Source of the DNA: Fidelibacterota bacterium UBA2986
GTDB lineage: Bacteria > Fidelibacterota > Marinisomatia > Marinisomatales > AB-629-J13
Reading direction: 5' to 3'
NCBI GenBank assembly: GCA_002346675.1
Contig: DEAI01000016.1
Coordinates: 133,810-151,178 of the forward strand
DNA: 17,369 nt
Positions 14,565-17,369 of this stretch are shown one piece after another. The position numbers and the translations under genes were made by a program. Each line of letters begins with the position of its first letter. The first letter of the stretch is position 1. A model generated the notes under the pieces. The model did no database searches and was not told the DNA's origin. It saw only the letters and a program-made list of their open reading frames with translations.

Positions 14565-17369
14565 ATGAAAAATTATGTCTTATTTCCACTATTATTGCTA
14601 TCTACCCTATTAGCTCAGGATTTATTTTTTTCAGAATATATTGAAGGAAGCAGCTATAATAAAGCTCTGGAGATTTATAACCCCACTGACGCAACAATTG
14701 ATTTAAGTGAATATCAGCTTTGGCAAATCTCAAATGGGGGAGATTGGCCTGAGTATACAGTGGATATCAGTGGACAATTAGCACCTGGCGATGTTTTTGT
14801 TGTGTGCCATGAGGATGCTGACCCAGCTATGACAGCTCATGCAGATTTACTTATTACACTCTATCATAATGGTGATGATGCTCAAGGATTGGCAAAAAAT
14901 GATGGGTCTGGAAACTTTATTTTGATTGATGCTATAGGGGAGTCAGGTGATGACCCTGGAAGCGGTTGGGATGTGGCTGGCGTGACAAATGGAACAAAAG
15001 AGCATACGCTGGTTAGAATGCCAAATGTTTCTCAAGGGAACACAGATTGGGATTCCTCTGCTGGCACAACAGCATCTAACTCAGAGTGGTTGGTATATCC
15101 ACAAAACACTTTTGATTATTTAGGCTCACACGATTATGGTGGAACTGTTTTAATTGTAGATGCGGGGGATGACCAGCTGGTATTACCAGGGGAATTGGTT
15201 TCTCTTGATGGCTCTGGATCTGCAGGTGATATCATAGCTTATATATGGACTCAGATCTCTGGTACATCTGTTTCAATAAGTGGTTCTGAGAGTGCGGAAG
15301 CGACATTTACTGCTCCAAGCGAGGGAGGAGCGCTAGAATTTGAGTTGACAGTTTACGATAGCGAAGGCAATTCAGCCACAGACGTAACGTCAGTAAATGT
15401 CATAGATCAAATGTCAATTTTAAGCGCAAGGAATATGGGTGTTGGGGCAGCGGTAATGGTCCAAGGAGTTGTTATCTCGATTAATTTTCAAGAGGGAAAT
15501 GGGAATACAGAATATGTAATTCAGGATGATACGGCAGGGCTTGTGGTTTTTGGAGTTGGTTTTGATGTTGATTTGAGCTACGGTGATTTGATACAGGTCT
15601 CAGGATTAACAGATGAATTCAATGGAAAATTTGAAGTTCTGGTTTCTTCAGAAAATGATATAGCGGTTCTGGGACAGGGGACTCTCCCAGAAACTCAGCT
15701 GGTAACTGTTTCTGATTTATCAATAAATGGTGAATCTTATGAAAGTGAACTGATAACAATTCAAAGTGTGACAGTTATCGATGGCGTTTGGCCCTCTGAG
15801 GGGTCTTCTGAAAATTTAACTATTGTTGATGGAGGTTCAGGTACAGCGACCATGCGGATAGATAGCGATACTGAGATTGATGGAACTGATGAACCATCGT
15901 GGCCTGCAAACGTAACAGGAGTTGCTGGTCAATATGATTCGTCTGAACCCTACACTGAAGGATATCAGCTTTTACCTTGTTTTACAAGTGACTTTGTCGC
16001 AACGGGCGGAAACCAGCTTCCGGTCGCAAGTGCTGGGGAAGATCAGATGGTCGAGCACGGAGCTGTCGTTACCCTGGATGGTAGTGGAAGTTCAGATCCT
16101 GATGGTACAATTTCAGGATTTTTGTGGGAACAGATTGATGGGGAGAGTGTCTCTCTGAGTGATTATGAAGAAGCAATTGTTACCTTTACTGCGCCAGATG
16201 TGAGTACAACAATGGTATTTAGATTAACCGTATTTGATGATCAAGGTGCTATGGATACGGATGAGGTTTCTATTTTAATTTTAATGGCAGATCAAACTAT
16301 ATATGATTTACAGTACACTACAGAGCAAGGTGCCTATTGCTATGAGACACCTTTGGCTGGCCAACTTGTTACAACATCTGGAATAGTTACTCATGTTAAT
16401 TCAGCCAGCAGTCCAAATTTCTTTTTGCAGGATCCAAATGGAGCTACATGGAGCGGTATTTATGTTTATGACACATCGGTCTCGCCATCGGTTGGCGATG
16501 AACTACAGATAACTGCAACTGTAAATGAATTTTATAGTTTTACACAGTTAATAGATGTGGTATCCTCTACGGTAGTTTCTTCGGAAAATACTATCTCTCC
16601 TATTCCAGTTTCAGCTATTGATATCGGGATTGAGTGCTCCGAATCAGGAGAGATGTATGAGAGCATGTTGGTAAGCTATTCGAATGTAACATTTGAGTCT
16701 GTTGATGAGTATGGAAATTGGACAATAAGTGATGGGACAGGCACAGCAATGGTAGATGATTATTATTTTGATGGTAACTGGCCGACCATCTCTGTAGGTG
16801 ATTATTATGATAGTATTACCGGAGTTATCGGATATAGTTATAGTGAGTTTAAGCTTTATCCTCGTAATAGTGGAGACATGGGTGGAGACACAGGTCCCAG
16901 TGAGATAAGTATATATGATTTACAGTATACTACAGAGCAGGGCGACTATTGCTATGAAACACTTATGGCAGGTCAACTTGTTACAACATCTGGGATAGTT
17001 ACCCATGTTAAATCAGCTGACAATCCAAATTTCTTTTTGCAAGACCCAAGCACAGAAACCTGGAGCGGTATTTTTGTTTATGATACATTGGTGGTTCCAT
17101 CGGTTGGAGATGAGTTACAGATAACTGCAACTGTAAATGAATACTATAGCTTTACACAATTAATAAGTGTGTCATCAACTTCTTTGATATCTTCAGGAAA
17201 TGATTTATCTCCTACTTCAGTTACTGCGGACGAAATAGGTATTGAGTGTTCAGAGTCTGGGGAGATGTATGAGAGTATGTTGGTAAGCTATTCGAATGTA
17301 ACATTTGAGTCTGTTGATGAGTATGGAAATTGGACAATAAGTGACGGGACAGGCACAGCAATGGTAGAT
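14565..17369 (+). CDS. Large secreted modular protein: lamin-tail, PKD-like and OB-like domains (3' end outside window)
   Basis: 935 uninterrupted codons run off the window end. Signal peptide 1-17, cleavage LLA|Q18. Domains in order: a lamin-tail domain (about 19-190; FSEYIEG, LEIYNPT, YQLW, LVRMPN); a PKD/REJ-like domain (about 197-282; DAGDDQLVLPG, LDGSGSAG, YIWTQISG); a divergent OB-like module (about 283-480; VQGVVI, YVIQDDTAGLVVF, GDLIQVSG, ESYESELITI); a second PKD-like domain (about 482-575; SAGEDQMV, GSGSSDPDGT); then OB-like modules of 204 residues (from about 578 and from 782), each with LVTTSGIVTHV, NFFLQDP, VGDELQITATV and MYESMLVSYSNVTF. This arrangement is seen in extracellular nucleases of the ExeM/NucH/YhcR type, whose catalytic domain is C-terminal. 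No nuclease motif is inside the window, so enzyme activity is unproven. It may equally be a non-catalytic adhesin-like surface protein. A C-terminal T9SS sorting domain is expected but not visible. Confidence 0.8.
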   Translation, partial: MKNYVLFPLLLLSTLLAQDLFFSEYIEGSSYNKALEIYNPTDATIDLSEYQLWQISNGGDWPEYTVDISGQLAPGDVFVVCHEDADPAMTAHADLLITLYHNGDDAQGLAKNDGSGNFILIDAIGESGDDPGSGWDVAGVTNGTKEHTLVRMPNVSQGNTDWDSSAGTTASNSEWLVYPQNTFDYLGSHDYGGTVLIVDAGDDQLVLPGELVSLDGSGSAGDIIAYIWTQISGTSVSISGSESAEATFTAPSEGGALEFELTVYDSEGNSATDVTSVNVIDQMSILSARNMGVGAAVMVQGVVISINFQEGNGNTEYVIQDDTAGLVVFGVGFDVDLSYGDLIQVSGLTDEFNGKFEVLVSSENDIAVLGQGTLPETQLVTVSDLSINGESYESELITIQSVTVIDGVWPSEGSSENLTIVDGGSGTATMRIDSDTEIDGTDEPSWPANVTGVAGQYDSSEPYTEGYQLLPCFTSDFVATGGNQLPVASAGEDQMVEHGAVVTLDGSGSSDPDGTISGFLWEQIDGESVSLSDYEEAIVTFTAPDVSTTMVFRLTVFDDQGAMDTDEVSILILMADQTIYDLQYTTEQGAYCYETPLAGQLVTTSGIVTHVNSASSPNFFLQDPNGATWSGIYVYDTSVSPSVGDELQITATVNEFYSFTQLIDVVSSTVVSSENTISPIPVSAIDIGIECSESGEMYESMLVSYSNVTFESVDEYGNWTISDGTGTAMVDDYYFDGNWPTISVGDYYDSITGVIGYSYSEFKLYPRNSGDMGGDTGPSEISIYDLQYTTEQGDYCYETLMAGQLVTTSGIVTHVKSADNPNFFLQDPSTETWSGIFVYDTLVVPSVGDELQITATVNEYYSFTQLISVSSTSLISSGNDLSPTSVTADEIGIECSESGEMYESMLVSYSNVTFESVDEYGNWTISDGTGTAMVD
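16298..17369 (+). repeat. 612-bp direct tandem repeat (second copy truncated by window end)
   Basis: Copy 1 is 16298-16909 and copy 2 starts at 16910. Both begin TATATATGATTTACAGTA and stay in register at a constant offset of 612 bp (204 codons) with no indel in the part visible. Each copy encodes one paired OB-like module of the modular protein. Similarity is uneven. The last 108 bp available (16650-16757 against 17262-17369) differ at only two synonymous positions, while the preceding several hundred bases carry many differences, including amino-acid changes. Further copies may follow beyond the window. Confidence 0.92.

Noticed and set aside
15922..16158. Plus-strand 78-codon open frame in another frame
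   Set aside because: It lies inside the continuous frame of the modular secreted protein, which shows clear domain motifs through this region; the short frame reads as no known domain.

Overview
The window is AT-rich, and every protein gene is on the + strand. It reads as a member of the Fibrobacteres-Chlorobi-Bacteroidetes (FCB) superphylum. The main evidence is a full-length SprA, the outer-membrane translocon of the type IX secretion system (T9SS), with PorV/PorQ-type barrels nearby. Signal peptides that cleave just before Gln, mostly weak Shine-Dalgarno sites, and a beta-propeller protein with a YPNPF-type C-terminal module also fit. The style of the secreted proteins resembles Candidatus Marinimicrobia (Neomarinimicrobiota) or a neighbouring marine FCB lineage. 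That placement is an inference, because the window contains no phylogenetic marker.

Layout: (1) 1-42, the 5' part of a minus-strand tRNA-Phe(GAA), with a perfect TATAAT -10 box behind it. (2) 203-790, rdgB/HAM1 house-cleaning NTP pyrophosphatase. (3) 873-7193, sprA (2106 aa). (4) 7239-14270, a tightly packed series: glutaminyl-peptide cyclase-like M28 protein, lipoprotein of unknown function, beta-propeller protein with a sorting-like C-terminal module, PorV-family barrel, PorQ-like barrel, YibQ-type divergent polysaccharide deacetylase, and a Rhizobium etli-type asparaginase. Most junctions are 4-nt overlaps (GTGA, ATGA) or gaps of a few bases, so this is very probably one operon, possibly reading on from sprA. 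(5) 14277-14435, a reading-frame remnant without a start codon. (6) 14565 to the window end, the first 935 codons of a large secreted modular protein: lamin-tail domain, PKD-like domain, OB-like module, PKD-like domain, then tandem OB-like modules. The last modules are encoded by a 612-bp direct repeat.

How the genes fit together: SprA is the T9SS conduit. PorV-family barrels dock on SprA and carry cargo away. The propeller protein looks like cargo. The glutaminyl cyclase would cap the N-terminal Gln exposed on exported proteins, and three or four proteins in this window are predicted to start with Gln after signal-peptide removal. The lipoprotein and the PorQ-like barrel, locked into the same operon, are candidate accessory parts with no assigned role. 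The deacetylase (envelope) and asparaginase (cytoplasmic amide metabolism) are less obviously connected.

The most useful second looks are the compact T9SS/glutaminyl-cyclase operon with its unassigned lipoprotein, the EF-hand-like acidic insertion in SprA, and the mosaic 612-bp repeat in the terminal secreted protein.
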